From assembly GCA_025345505.1 (NCBI GenBank), contig JANVCC010000153.1:1639379-1703378 (forward strand): 64,000 nucleotides of DNA. The letters are read 5' to 3'. The notes beneath the pieces were generated by a model. The model made no database searches. It was given only the letters and a program-made list of their open reading frames with translations, and was not told the origin of the DNA. The position numbers and the translations under genes were made by a program. This DNA comes from Todiramphus chloris collaris. Lineage: Eukaryota > Chordata > Aves > Coraciiformes > Alcedinidae. Positions 12,546 to 23,052 of the stretch are shown one piece after another. Position 1 is the stretch's first letter. Each line of letters begins with the position of its first letter.

Positions 12546-15119
12546 TGTGCTAGAGGCTGTGGATGGTGTGGTGGCATTGGATGGAGAGGAGCAGAGCTAA
12601 AACAGAGGGGAAAAACAGGCAGGTGTGAACTGTGATTATTCTCCACAGGTTCATTTTTTTTTGTGCTGGGGAGGTATTTTGTGCGTTTCTTTCTTTTTCT
12701 TTCTTGTCAGCTTTGCCTTTTTTCCCTTGAGCAAAATACTGGTTATTGAATTAAGATATTTGCCTTGGTGAGTGGGGGAGTTTTAGCTCAACGGGCACTG
12801 GTGCATTTTGCTGGATGTCCTCAGGTTCCTGTGGGTTGGTGGCCCAGGCTGGTGTTTTCTGAGTGACCCCTTCACACTTGAGGCTGGTCCACATTGCTGC
12901 CAGCCAGGCCTGCAGACGGGTCACACTAATGTTTAACTCCAGCCTGTGTCACTGCATTTGGAGCCCCTTGTTGCCTCCCCTCTAGATGAGTGGTTTATTC
13001 TCTCCTTTTCCCAGCAGCACAAGTAGATACACTGACCCCATCACCTCTTAGTCTCCCCCACACCAAACAAGTCTATTCCTCCCTTGCCCTTCATGGGTGC
13101 TCTTTCAAGACCTCTTTTGATCTCAGTTGGTTTCTTGTGACCCTCTCTAAAGGGGACACATCCTTCCTTGAATCAGTGGAAAGCCCGAGACAGGTCAAGG
13201 CTTATTTTTGCTAGGAAGGACATGTAGATTCCTGTGCTGGCATGAGGATAGGGTCCTGAAACAGGTCAAATTCAGGACTACAGGGTGACAGGGCTCTGCT
13301 TCTTCGTCCCTGAGCAAAATAAGGTCTGTCTTTTTGTTACTCTTTGCCCACAGTGGGGTTGGCTATTTTGGCCAAGGCAGTGGGATCATCTGGAGTAGCT
13401 GGGCTGTGAGCACTCTCCCACAGGCTCCTCCAGGAGAGCAGAAACCTCTGGACAAGGGCAAGTAGAGGAGCTCATGCCTGAAACCAGGGAAAGAAAAAGT
13501 CTATGCCAGCTCAGGCGGCTGTGTCTATCTCAGTCTACTTCTTTGCAGAGAAACTACAAACTGTTCCATTCCCTCTGTTTTTGGGATGCGAGTTAAGTCC
13601 ATTTTGCTCCTGCAGGCAGGGACTCACTTCTTCTGCTGATCCTCTTCTCTAACCTGGCGGCCATGACCTCTACCCATCATCCACTTGCTGCTTAACGACA
13701 AAAAAATCTGGTGAGGCTGCAGTGTTGGCGTGCCTCTCCAGATTGGAAGGGGGACCTTTACTTCAAAGGTTACCCATCCATGCCCTGGAAGGCTGGAAGT
13801 ACTTCCCCAGTGACAAGTATCTGCCGGGGAGGAACAAACACTCCAAGTGTTTGTAGACCATTCTCCTATTAGCTCTTACCACTCTAGATGATGACATGAA
13901 GTCAAGGTCATTGTTCCTAAGTGGACTTGAAGTGTATTGACTGTATTGAGTCACAAGCATTTCAAGACTGCTGTGGGAAGTCCTACATCTGGTCTGTTAG
14001 CCCCTATTGTCTGAGATGTGCTTTTTTTCATCTAGTGGTTTCTGTGGTGTTGGGTTGTCTGTGTGTCCCAGCCATTAGGAAAGTCATTGCATCCTATGCA
14101 GGGTGACAGGAATGTATCAAGGGTAGTTTAAAAAGACATCTTCCCAGCATATCTGTTGGTGGTGGTTCCTCCCATCAACTTATAACCAACTGTCTTAGGA
14201 ATGGACAGAGCATACTCCGGAAGTGACCACCACAAGAGAGTGGGGTTCGATGATTACTTTAGACTACATGTAGAGTTAAACTCCTGTCAAATTAGGGGAG
14301 CTTGGAGTGGAATCACCATTACCTTAAATCAGCTGAAGTGCCTATTTGTCAGTCATATAGAGAGACAGATTTTTAGGTCAAAACATAATTATACAGTTTC
14401 ATAGCCTGAATATGATAAATCAGAAAATTGGACCCAATGACTCCTGCCTTGACCCTGACAAGCTATGATTTCTCACCTGAATGACTTCCAAGACTCGAAG
14501 TAGTGGTGTATTCCCTGTATTAGGCATATCCAAGCAAGAAACACCTCCAAAATGACAGCAGTGAGTAGGATTTGGCCACCTGACTCTGAGGTCCACAACA
14601 TCTCTGCTGGAACTCTTCAGACAGCACAGGGCACAGGGGTGGGATGTGAAAATTTGAGATCCAGAAGGCTGGAGTTCAAATGATGGTCAAGGAACCGGAA
14701 TAAAAAAGACCACTGAGACTCTGAACTTCTGATTGGTAATGGTCCTCAATCTGGCTTGAGTTTGGGGTGAGTTTTGCGCGTCAGTGTGCGAGTCCTTGTG
14801 TGACATCTGAGCATCAGATAATTTAACTGTTGGAAAATGGTCTGGGGTCGAAATATCCATTTTACATGTATCTCTGTGTGAGATGTGTTTGTTCATATGC
14901 ACATTTTTCATGTGCAGGTAATGTATGGTTGTGTGTCTGTACAGACTTATGCATTTATGTATGTTATTGTTCCCGTTGTTGGCACCAATTCGAAGTCAGA
15001 GCCTCCCAGCTTGACATTTCTCCTCTCCCTCACTCTCCCAGCGTCAAACACTTTCCCTGCTCACAGCTAGGAAGTCAGCTCGTCACATGAACTGTAGTCA
15101 AGGAGCATTATCTGCGTGG
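12546..15119. other. Intergenic unique sequence
   Basis: No gene or repeat family recognised. 14.24-14.40 kb is AT-rich and non-repetitive, but I cannot say whether it is functional. Confidence 0.5.
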
Positions 15120-15500
15120 GTTTACTTGTTGAACAATGTAAGTCGATGATTAACCATTAAAGAAACAGAGTTTGCTGACCCATTAACCAAATAGGAAGGC
15201 CCTTTGGTTTGCTGAACAATGGGTCCCATACAGAAAATGCCTCGACTTGTCCATCTCGCCAGTGCTGCTGCTGACAGACCTGTGCGGATATTGCAATGTA
15301 ATGACTCAGTTCGGGCTCTCAACGCAACCAATCGCATGACAGAGGCCAGGGCTCCCCACATTTTCATCTGCACTGTGTTGACCTTGGAAACTAATCTTTG
15401 CCTGAATCCATGCTTTGTATCAAGCCCCAGGAGACTTAATAGCTGCCACTCATTCTTCACCCCTCGCTTTGGCGTGCAACATGTCTATGCGTTGCAGAAA
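15120..15500. promoter_or_regulatory. Candidate upstream enhancer (SOX-type motifs)
   Basis: Unique, non-repeat block with an inverted SOX-like pair TTGTTGAACAA (15126-15136), a second AACAATGG (15215-15222), and scattered CpGs kept in a CpG-poor area. It lies 7.5 kb upstream of WNT9A. Regulatory function is inference only. Confidence 0.3.
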
Positions 15501-15873
15501 TGTTATGTCTGAATTCAGGAGCCACTAAAGCACACAAATTTAGTCATCTGGAGGCACTGGCTGAACACCCATCAGTCCTTGCATGAGGTAGATTTAATCA
15601 TTCCTTCTTAGCTTATCATTACAAATTAATCCCTGTGTTGCATATCATCCTTGTTTTGCCTGTCAGATGCATTCCCAGTCAAACCATCCCTTATGTGGTT
15701 TTGCTCCATCTGTGCTCAGCTGTCCAGAGCTTATTATCCACCTCTTTCCTTCAGAGGTGCTACTGGAAATTCAGGATACTGGATTTTCCACTTCTCTAAT
15801 TTCCAAGGAGAAGGAAAAGTGGTGATGTGATGACATGAAGGAGGAACTTCTTCCATCTCGATGTCATCAAAAT

Positions 15874-15943
15874 CATGGTGTGACTTAGCAGTGGACTTGG
15901 TAGAGTTAGGTTAATGGTTGGATTTGATGTTCTTAAAGGTCTC
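15874..15943 (+). mobile_element. CR1 LINE 3'-end fragment (truncated, diverged)
   Basis: Resembles the CR1 3' UTR: GTGGACTTGGTAGAGTTAGG, TTAATGGTTGGATTTGATGT, TCTTAAAGGTCTC. It lacks the terminal ATTCTATGA repeat. Confidence 0.7.
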
Positions 15944-16279
15944 AGGACTGGAGACTCATGGAAACTTCTTCCAGCTCAGGGCTCATGAGCCAAAATCTGG
16001 CAGTTTACTCACACACTAACACAGGTAAAAACACCCATCTCCTAGACACTCTGGCTGAAGACCAGAGAGATTATAACCTTCAAGACAATGACTTTTCAGT
16101 TACAGCAGTAAGTCACAAGCCCAACTTTAAAAGAAGGGTAAACACTGTGAAAAGAAAACCCTTTTATTCATGTGAAACATCCAAAAAGTGAAATAACATG
16201 ACCGAAATCACCCTTCATCCAAAAATAAAAGCAAAAAGAGAGTTTTCAGCAGCGCTGGAAAATACCCGACACACTTTCA

Positions 16280-16850
16280 ATGGGTGGGCTTGATATTGTG
16301 ACTACAAAAATATTTTTGCTCAGTTTGCTTCTGGCTGTTTCGCAGCTGACGGGTTGCCAGATCTCTTGGCTGGATCCCTTCTGCTTCGGCATTCAATAAG
16401 ATGGGTTTGCTAGCTTACCCATACGAGGCTTGAAGAGGCAGTGGTGCCTCCAGACTCGGGAAATGACCCCCTTGGTAAATCTCCTAGAAATATCCCACCG
16501 TTTTGAACCACTGCAACTGTCAACAGTTTCAGAGAAACTGCCCAGAGCTGCCTGAAATACAACCAACGTCGTCGTCTTGCTTCGGCATTTCGAACAGGGC
16601 GTATCAGGACCAAGGAGCAGCGGTTTTCTCCTTTTGTTTAAGTGAAGTGTGGCTGCTCGCAGGACGGAGGAGCATGGGAGGACAGGTCCCTGGGGAGATT
16701 CCTGCCATCCAAGCGCTGGCGGTGAGTGGTTTTGGACAACGCTTTTGGCTCCCCTCTGCCAACCCGCACGGTCTCCTGAGGGACAGCCAAAGGGCGGCTG
16801 AACCCAGAAACACAGGGGCTGGGAAGTAGTGACAAAAGTAATTTCAGGTA
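16280..16850. other. Unique CpG-bearing block, possibly regulatory
   Basis: Holds more CpGs than its surroundings (for example around 16566-16610 and 16715-16800). The 12-mer TGCTTCGGCATT occurs twice, at 16382-16393 and 16578-16589. Minus-strand open frames of up to 186 codons run through it but end in lysine runs templated by the adjacent T tract and show no known domain. Not recognised. Confidence 0.3.
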
Positions 16851-16870
16851 GATTGGAAAGACCAAAGGGG

Positions 16871-16933
16871 TTTGTTGTTTTTTTGGTTTTTTTTTTTTTT
16901 TTTTTTTCTCCCCTTTTTTTATAAAAAAAAAAA
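16871..16933. repeat. T-rich then A-rich low-complexity tract
   Basis: A long T run (about 16886-16907), a CTCCCC break, another T run, TATA, then 12 A. The T and A halves could pair into a hairpin. No retrocopied gene is attached on either side. Confidence 0.8.
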
Positions 16934-19900
16934 ATGAAATCGGAGAACGGCAAATGTCCTTTTGGCTCAGCTTGTAACAGTCCATTTGAGCTCAGTTGCT
17001 GGTCTTGTTTCCTTCTGAGGGCATTTCACTCCTCCCTTTACTGCTTTTCCTTTGCACATAGGGATTTTTTTTTTTAAAAACAGCATGTAATTTTCAAACA
17101 AAAAGGTCATATTTTGAAATATCCAAGGAAATCTGTTGGTGTTTTGAACCTGCCTTGAGAACATTGCAGGGAAATGTTTCATTTTTTCCCCAGAAATTTT
17201 CTCCCGTCTTTTCTCCAGCCCACAGATTTTCATAATGAATTTATTATCTTGTGTTCCTCCCAAATCCCCATTTCTAAAAGATTCACTATACATTAAAATA
17301 TATTAAAAAAAAAAAAAATTAGAGAAAAGACATTACCCAGACCTGCTCTTCATCGACTATTAACATGATTTCTTGTTCTTTGCTATGTTAAAAACGGATC
17401 CGATATCCTGTATCCCTTCTTAGTGGAGCCCATGGAGGGACCTGGATCCAAGATGAGCACCCTCAGGCCCATCCACCAACCCATGTCTTGCTCCTTTCCT
17501 CTCTTCCCATGACCACGCATTGACATTCAACACACACCAGCACATCTCAGCCATGTCTGGCCCCACATTGTTGCAACCCACGTGTATAAAAATAGTCCAG
17601 GAAAAGCAGATGGTATGACCTGTCATTGGTCGTCAAGGAGAGACCCAAAGTGAAATGGTGGCAAGAAACTAGGAATCGATAGGAGGATTTAAAAAAAAAA
17701 AAAAAAAATTATCAGAGCAGTAATTAGTGACGGGAACTTCAAAACCATCCGTGGTAGACAGCAACATCCACAGCCAACTGGGATGGCTAGAAACTGTTAA
17801 AAAATGTCAACCAAAACTTAATTTGCGGGGATCTAAAGAGGTTACTGTGTACCTCTTTCCAAGGGGACAGCAGAGATTGCAGACAAGGATGGAGAAACAG
17901 GGGCCAGAAATGCAGCCTTTACTCCTAACTCTGTCTTTTTTTTTTTTTTTAAATTTTGTCACCTTTCCCTTTTTCTGCACATTATCATATCTCTCCTTTT
18001 CCCTCTCAGGGACTGTGCTTGTCCTTCAGTTAACTTGTTTAATATATGTTCAAGGTCAAAGACCCTTGGCTTGGGCATATCCCTGGTCATTGCCATCAGT
18101 CCCTAAGATACAGAGGCAAGGTGGGTGACCTTAAAGTTATAGGAACAGGTTACCCCAGGGCAGCTGTCACCCTAAGGATGAAGTAAACAAAGAGATCCTA
18201 CAGAAACAGGGATAATGAGGTCTCCTATAGATCTGCAGATGCATCCCATCATCTACCCTCACAGTAACTCTTGCATCACCTTTGGCTTCCCTAATGTTTA
18301 CCTCTACACACATACAACCTCTATTTCTTTACTTCCCTCCTCCAGTTGCTCCCCTGCCCTCTCCAGTATCTCCATGATAAGCCCATGAGCAGTACAGCTG
18401 GGGGCTGCTTGAGGGCTGATGCCACATTAGTGGAGTTGTTAATCTCAAAGGAGATGCTGAGCTTGCACAAGGGATTCTCTCCGCACCGTGAACAACTTTG
18501 GGTCTCTCTCCTCTATCTGATTTTCCTAAGGAAGACCCTTTTCCTAAGTTTTACACTATCCAGAGCCCCAGGGAAGGAGGGATACCCTCAGCCTGGCTCT
18601 TAGAAGCCCACCTGAAAGCAACAGGCATATTTTGACCGCATCTCTATCCTTCAAAATCATTGATCGTGGCTAGAGGGCTGGGTGCTGTCAGGATGGAAGC
18701 AGAACACAACACCACACTGCCTGAAGCTCAGACCTGTCCCTGAGGTGACTCTAACTGCATTCAAGCCTGATGGAAAAGAAGGGAGAATCTGGCTCCCAGC
18801 CTGTGTGTGATCACTGGAAGGGAGGAAACACCCTGGAAGTCCACATGACGGCAAAAAAAAGGTAACTGGAAATGAAGGCGGTGGTGGCAGGGGGGGACTA
18901 GCACAGCCCTGAGGTGGTGGAATAAACGATGCCCCATGGGCAGGCGGCGTTCCTGGGTCTTGTCTGTTATTTCAGACTGTATCCGGAGGGCAGATAAATG
19001 CCAGGCCCACTTCTAATTAAGGAAACTGAGGAAGGGAAATGTGAGTGGCTCATCTCAGAGGCGATCTGTCAGGAGAAAATGCAGCTGAGGGCTTCTCAGC
19101 TATCCCGGGCACAGCCTCAGATACCCAGCCCAGCCTGAGCCTGGTGAGGTCCCCACCTCTTGCTGCCTTGCTTGAGTTACTCCAGTGTAGGAGCGAGTGC
19201 CAAGTATCTGGTGGGGAACCCATGAAGGACTGGCAACGAGGGATGAACGAGATGACCTCATGGGTATTTTCCTTCCCTCTCGCACTCCCATGACTCAATC
19301 GCCCCACTGGGCTGGAGTCACTGCCCTGGAGAGGTTTGGTTCAGCGAGACCTCAGCGATCTGGTCAAAGTCCTTGTCTCTCTAACAGAAGCTGCTTGGGG
19401 GTCAGATGGATCCTGGTTCTGTGCTTCAGAGAAAAGAACTCAGAGTAAAGCCCTAGGAAGGGAAAGGGATCTCTGAGCAAAAGAGATGCTGTTTTTCCTG
19501 TGAAAAAAAACATAATAAGGATGGTGGTAAGGGCTCCTCTGTGATGGGGAAGCCTCTGAAGCTATGCAGGGAGGATGAGAGCTGAATCATGGAGAAGGAA
19601 AACTTGAAGTCACTCTCCAGAACTTGCTGTGGACTAATGTGCCTGGAAAGAGCCTGACAGGGTGGCTGCAGCAGCCTGTGCTGTCTGAGGATGCCCTGTT
19701 GGCTCTGCTTGCTGGATGTCACGGGTTGGTGTCACACTCAGGGTTGGGAGGCAGGGCTTGCCCTGGCAGCGGGTGTAGGATGCCAGGACCCTTTGCTGGG
19801 ATCCTTGCAGGTCACTCTTACAACTGCTTCGCACTCAGAAGTGTTTGGATTGCAAAAGCAACATTTGAAGAAGCACAACAGTGGGGGCCGGGCAAGAGGG

Positions 19901-21849
19901 AGGGTGCAGGTTTTCTGATGATGCCAAATCAGAGGCAGGTCGGGTGACAACCTCTCTGGGGCTCCTTGCTCAGCAGTTTTTGATGCTAAAGAAGATGGTA
20001 TGGTGCTGGCAGCAGCACCAGTCCCTGACGTGGTTCTAGTCCTTTGAAATTGTCACCTGAAATGCCAAACTCCTTGGCTGCTTCACTCTGCCCTGGACAC
20101 TGTGGCATTGTGCCTGTGTGGCACTGCCCTCTGCTGTCAGTGGCTATGGGGACAACTGGGAAAGGCCACTGCTGCTGAGTAGAAACAGCTTTTGTGTCAC
20201 CCTAGGGACTGCTGAAGGACCTGGAAAGTCAAAAAGCTACCCTGGGAGAACACTGCATCCAGGACTAGTGCATCATCTCCAGGCATGACAAGCAGAATCT
20301 GCAGGCAGCAAAGCTCTGGAGGAATCAGCGCCTGCTTGGGCTTCCCCTTTGCCCCAGCTGAAAGCAGAAGTGGTGACTATTTTTGGTGCTGTCTCACTTC
20401 GGAAAGAGTCGTGCACGCCTCTGAACATCACCCCTGCTACGGCACCTTGCTCCAGGCAGAGGAAATGAGTAACAGTGAGGGTCGCGCTGCCTTTCCATGA
20501 CCCAGCCCCGGCTGTGTACCCTAGACCTCTGCCCTGGGGCTACCTGGTGTATCTGGAGTTTCCTTCCACGTGCTGGGCAGACCAGCTTCTTGGGGACATG
20601 AAGAATGACTCTTAAACTGTCTTTTCCAGCACAGAAACACTCAGACAAATCCTCCCAATGATATATATATAACTTTGCTTGTCCTCCCCTCCATCTGCAA
20701 TCTTGTATTGACTTCTCTAAAGCTGGAAGAGATTGGCTAGGAGGATGAGGACACCCAATCTGATTCCAGAGCTGGTCCTCAGGTCCCAAGCTCTCCTCGA
20801 CAAAAGGCCTCTAGATGGGGCTTTAATGCAATATTGCTGCTGGCCTCTGCCAGGCTGTGATTGCCCTCAGAGCCCGGGGGCAGCTCACCTTCCAGTGCCT
20901 GTGGGGGCACATGGGGCCATGCTTACCATCAGGATAAGAGAACTGAGATGTTCCCAGAGCCTGGTGAATCACGTGGATTTGAGAAAGCCATTTGATGGAT
21001 TGGATTAGACACCATCCTTCCCCCCCCCCGGCCATGTTTCACACCCCAAGGAGTGCTGGGCTGCAAAGGGGATCCCCCAGACCCCACGTACATGCTTTGC
21101 ATGGTGCTTTCCAACAAGTCTGTTTTGCAAAGGTTCAATCAGGGACTGGGCTGGGATATATTACACATTAAAAATTAAAGCAGCTTCCCCCTGCTCCCGG
21201 CTTGTATTCTGAAAAATAAGCAGAATCCAAATAGTTTGCACAGTGCTGGGAAGGCTGGAAAAGCCTGAGTTTGTGGCCAGTGGTGAGAATAAATTCATCG
21301 AGCTCACTCCAGGGGCTATTCCAGGACAAAAGGTTCATCCCCATTAACCCACCCCCCTGCATAGCTGCTGAATCGGTTTGTCCGCAGACTGTGGGAGTCA
21401 AGGAACACAAACAGCCCCATTATGATCACGCAAAGGTCTCACTGTCTTGTCACACTCCCAGTTTGTCACCTGCAAGGCAAAGCTCTGCGGAGCTGAACAC
21501 CTTAAGCCCCTGGGGACGGTGGCTTTTGAGATGAGAGTCCAGTGCCAAGTACCCGCGTGTCCTCCTATCTCAGTCCCTGTGGTGACTTGGAGGGGGGGCT
21601 TCAGCAGCACGACACACACACACGCTCAAGGGGGAAACGTTTTTGTTCTTGGGTGGCAGCAGGCGCAGAAATTACCTTGAGTTTGACGACGAGAGTGACG
21701 TCGACCGACCTGGAACAATGCTACCACCGAGCACTGGCCCCACGGGCTGACACTTAGGGCATTAACTGCTTCCCAACCGGGGTGCTCATCATCCTGTCTA
21801 TGCACTGGGGTCTCTGCGCTCCCCTCCACTGCACCAGAGATGGCTGGGT
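16934..21849. other. Intergenic unique sequence with A/T runs
   Basis: A runs at about 17306-17318 and 17691-17708, a T run at about 17937-17950, and a C run at about 21020-21029. No gene, RNA or repeat family recognised; no WNT3A exon on the minus strand here. Confidence 0.5.
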
Positions 21850-22259
21850 TGACTCGCTCTTGCACAGAGATGGGAGTGTGTGCAGGGGAGTGTGTGCAGA
21901 AGAGTGTGTGACCGCTGTGCTTTTCACCGTCCAGCTTTTGCACAACTGGGTCTGCTCATTTGGTCCATGCAGAGCTGATCATCTCTTGGACATCCAACCC
22001 TTGCACGCCCTGCACTGTCACAGCTGCCCAGCCCTTGCACACCTGGCCCTTTCATGGCTGTCTGCTCCTAGAATGTCCTTGCACAACAGTATGGCCTTTG
22101 CACACCCACCCTTAGCTCAGTGGCCCAGCCTTGGCATGTCCAGCTCTTGCATGTGCAGCCCACGTGAAGCCCAGACGTGGCACACCCACCTCTCGCACAC
22201 CTGGCCCTTGCACGATTGCCTATCCCTGGAGCACCCCCAACCTACACACCCACCCCTGC
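21850..22259. repeat. Decayed upstream extension of the minisatellite
   Basis: The motif TTGCAC(A/G) recurs at about 21860, 21938, 22001, 22035, 22079, 22098 and 22208, with related forms at 22147 and 22193, embedded in phrases like CACACCTGGCCCTT. Several spacings are near multiples of 15. This looks like an older, diverged part of the same array; the boundary is approximate. Confidence 0.5.
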
Positions 22260-22682
22260 GACACCCAGCCCAGGGACACCCAATCCTGAGACATCCAGGT
22301 TGGGGATAATCATCCCCTGCACACCCAACCTGTGCACACTCAGGCTGAGGACACTCATCCCTTGCACACCCATCCCCGGGACACCCAGGCTGGCGATACC
22401 CATCCCCGGGACACCGACACTTGGGACACTGACGCCTGGGACAGTCCTCAACCCCGGGACACCCGGTTTCAGTACACCCAACGCCGAGACACTCAGTCTC
22501 AGGACACCCGTACCCAGGACACCCAGAGTGGGAACACCTATCCCCGGGGACACCCAGGCTGGGGACATCCATCCTCGGGACACCCAAGCTGAGAACACCC
22601 ATCCCCGGGACATCCATCCCCGAGACACCCAGAGCGGGGACTTTCATCCCCTGCACACCCATCCCCGGGATACCCATCCCGG
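22260..22682. repeat. 15-bp minisatellite, 28 units, next to WNT9A promoter
   Basis: Hand alignment gives 28 consecutive units of about 15 bp with consensus near GACACCCATCCCCGG; only three units depart from 15 bp (one of 18, one of 16, the last 14). Two unit types alternate in places, one ending CCAGGCTGGG and one ending CCATCCCCGG, hinting at a 30-bp higher-order period. Because 15 is divisible by three, frames stay open and produce spurious proline- or glycine-rich pentapeptide ORFs on both strands. Confidence 0.92.
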
Positions 22683-22957
22683 TCCCGTTCTCTCGTCCCT
22701 ACCGCTCCGCTGCCGAACCCCCCCCCCTCCCTCCCTCCTCCATCCCCATCTCCCGCCTCCGAGAGGCGTGTCCCCACCGCCTCCCGCCCCTCCCCTCCCT
22801 CTCAATCCCTCCCCTCCCGTTGCCGACCCGCCCCGGTCCCGCCTCCCCGCCGGCCGGGCGCTCGCTGCCGGCCGCCGCTATAAGAAGCGGCGCGGGCGGC
22901 GGGGCCGTAGCGGGCGCGGCGGGGGAACGAGATGAGCAGCGCCGGCGCCGCTGCAAG
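22683..22957 (+). promoter_or_regulatory. WNT9A: WNT9A proximal promoter and 5'UTR
   Basis: A C-rich then GC-rich segment between the minisatellite and the start codon. Two perfect reverse GC boxes (CCCGCCCC) lie at 22783-22790 and 22827-22834, typical Sp/KLF sites. A TATA-like TATAAGAA is at 22879-22886, which predicts a start near 22905-22915 and a 5'UTR of roughly 45-50 nt if used. Initiation site is inferred, not seen; a dispersed CpG-island start is equally possible. Confidence 0.6.
22879..22886 (+). promoter_or_regulatory. TATA-like box upstream of WNT9A
   Basis: TATAAGAA embedded in otherwise GC-only sequence, 79 bp before the start codon. Position and isolation in a GC-rich block make it a plausible core promoter element. 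Confidence 0.5.
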
Positions 22958-23009
22958 ATGCTGGATGGACACGTCCTGCTGGGATGGCTCTTCTCCTGCG
23001 CGCTCCTAG
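22932..23009 (+). other. Upstream ORF overlapping the WNT9A start codon
   Basis: An ATG at 22932 (G at -3, A at +4) opens a 25-codon frame that stops at TAG 23007-23009, inside exon 1 and out of frame with WNT9A (offset 26 nt). If transcription starts upstream of 22932, as the TATA-like box predicts, ribosomes meet this ATG first and terminate past the main start. Such overlapping upstream ORFs usually lower translation of the main frame. The peptide resembles nothing I know. Confidence 0.5.
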
Positions 23010-23052
23010 GGCTGCTCGCCTGCGCCCCGCGGCCCTCCGCCGCCTACTTCGG
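22958..23052 (+). CDS. WNT9A: WNT9A coding exon 1 (start codon and signal peptide)
   Basis: Encodes residues 1-31 plus two bases of codon 32. The start ATG has A at -3 (good Kozak purine) but C at +4. The peptide begins [20 protein letters not shown] and ends PSAAYFG, a classical signal peptide with a leucine-rich core and an S-A-A cleavage site. The donor is GG|GTAGGT at 23053; it is placed there because the phase matches exon 2 (G completes GGG) and because reading past it meets an in-frame TAG at once. It sits in a CpG-rich block 72 bp downstream of a TATA-like box, as expected for a first coding exon. The signal peptide is the least conserved part of WNT9A, so identity of this exon rests on position, frame and the conserved YFG/LTGNEP join. 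Confidence 0.9.

Noticed and set aside
16393..16953. 186-codon minus-strand ORF
   Set aside because: Starts in a Lys run produced by the T tract and has no recognisable motif; treated as chance ORF.
17691..17708. Poly(A) tail of a processed pseudogene
   Set aside because: No gene-like sequence precedes the A run and no target duplication was found by eye.
1..22250. WNT3A, expected divergently upstream of WNT9A from vertebrate synteny
   Set aside because: No Wnt-like coding segment seen on the minus strand in the upstream 22 kb; it probably lies further left.
22254..22682. CRISPR-like array
   Set aside because: Units are contiguous 15-mers without spacers, in a vertebrate genome.
22177..22935. 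252-codon + strand open frame rich in Gly-Thr-Pro pentapeptides (and minus-strand 128-186-codon partners)
   Set aside because: It is the 15-bp minisatellite read in frame; a repeat length divisible by three keeps several frames open. No homologous protein or splice context.
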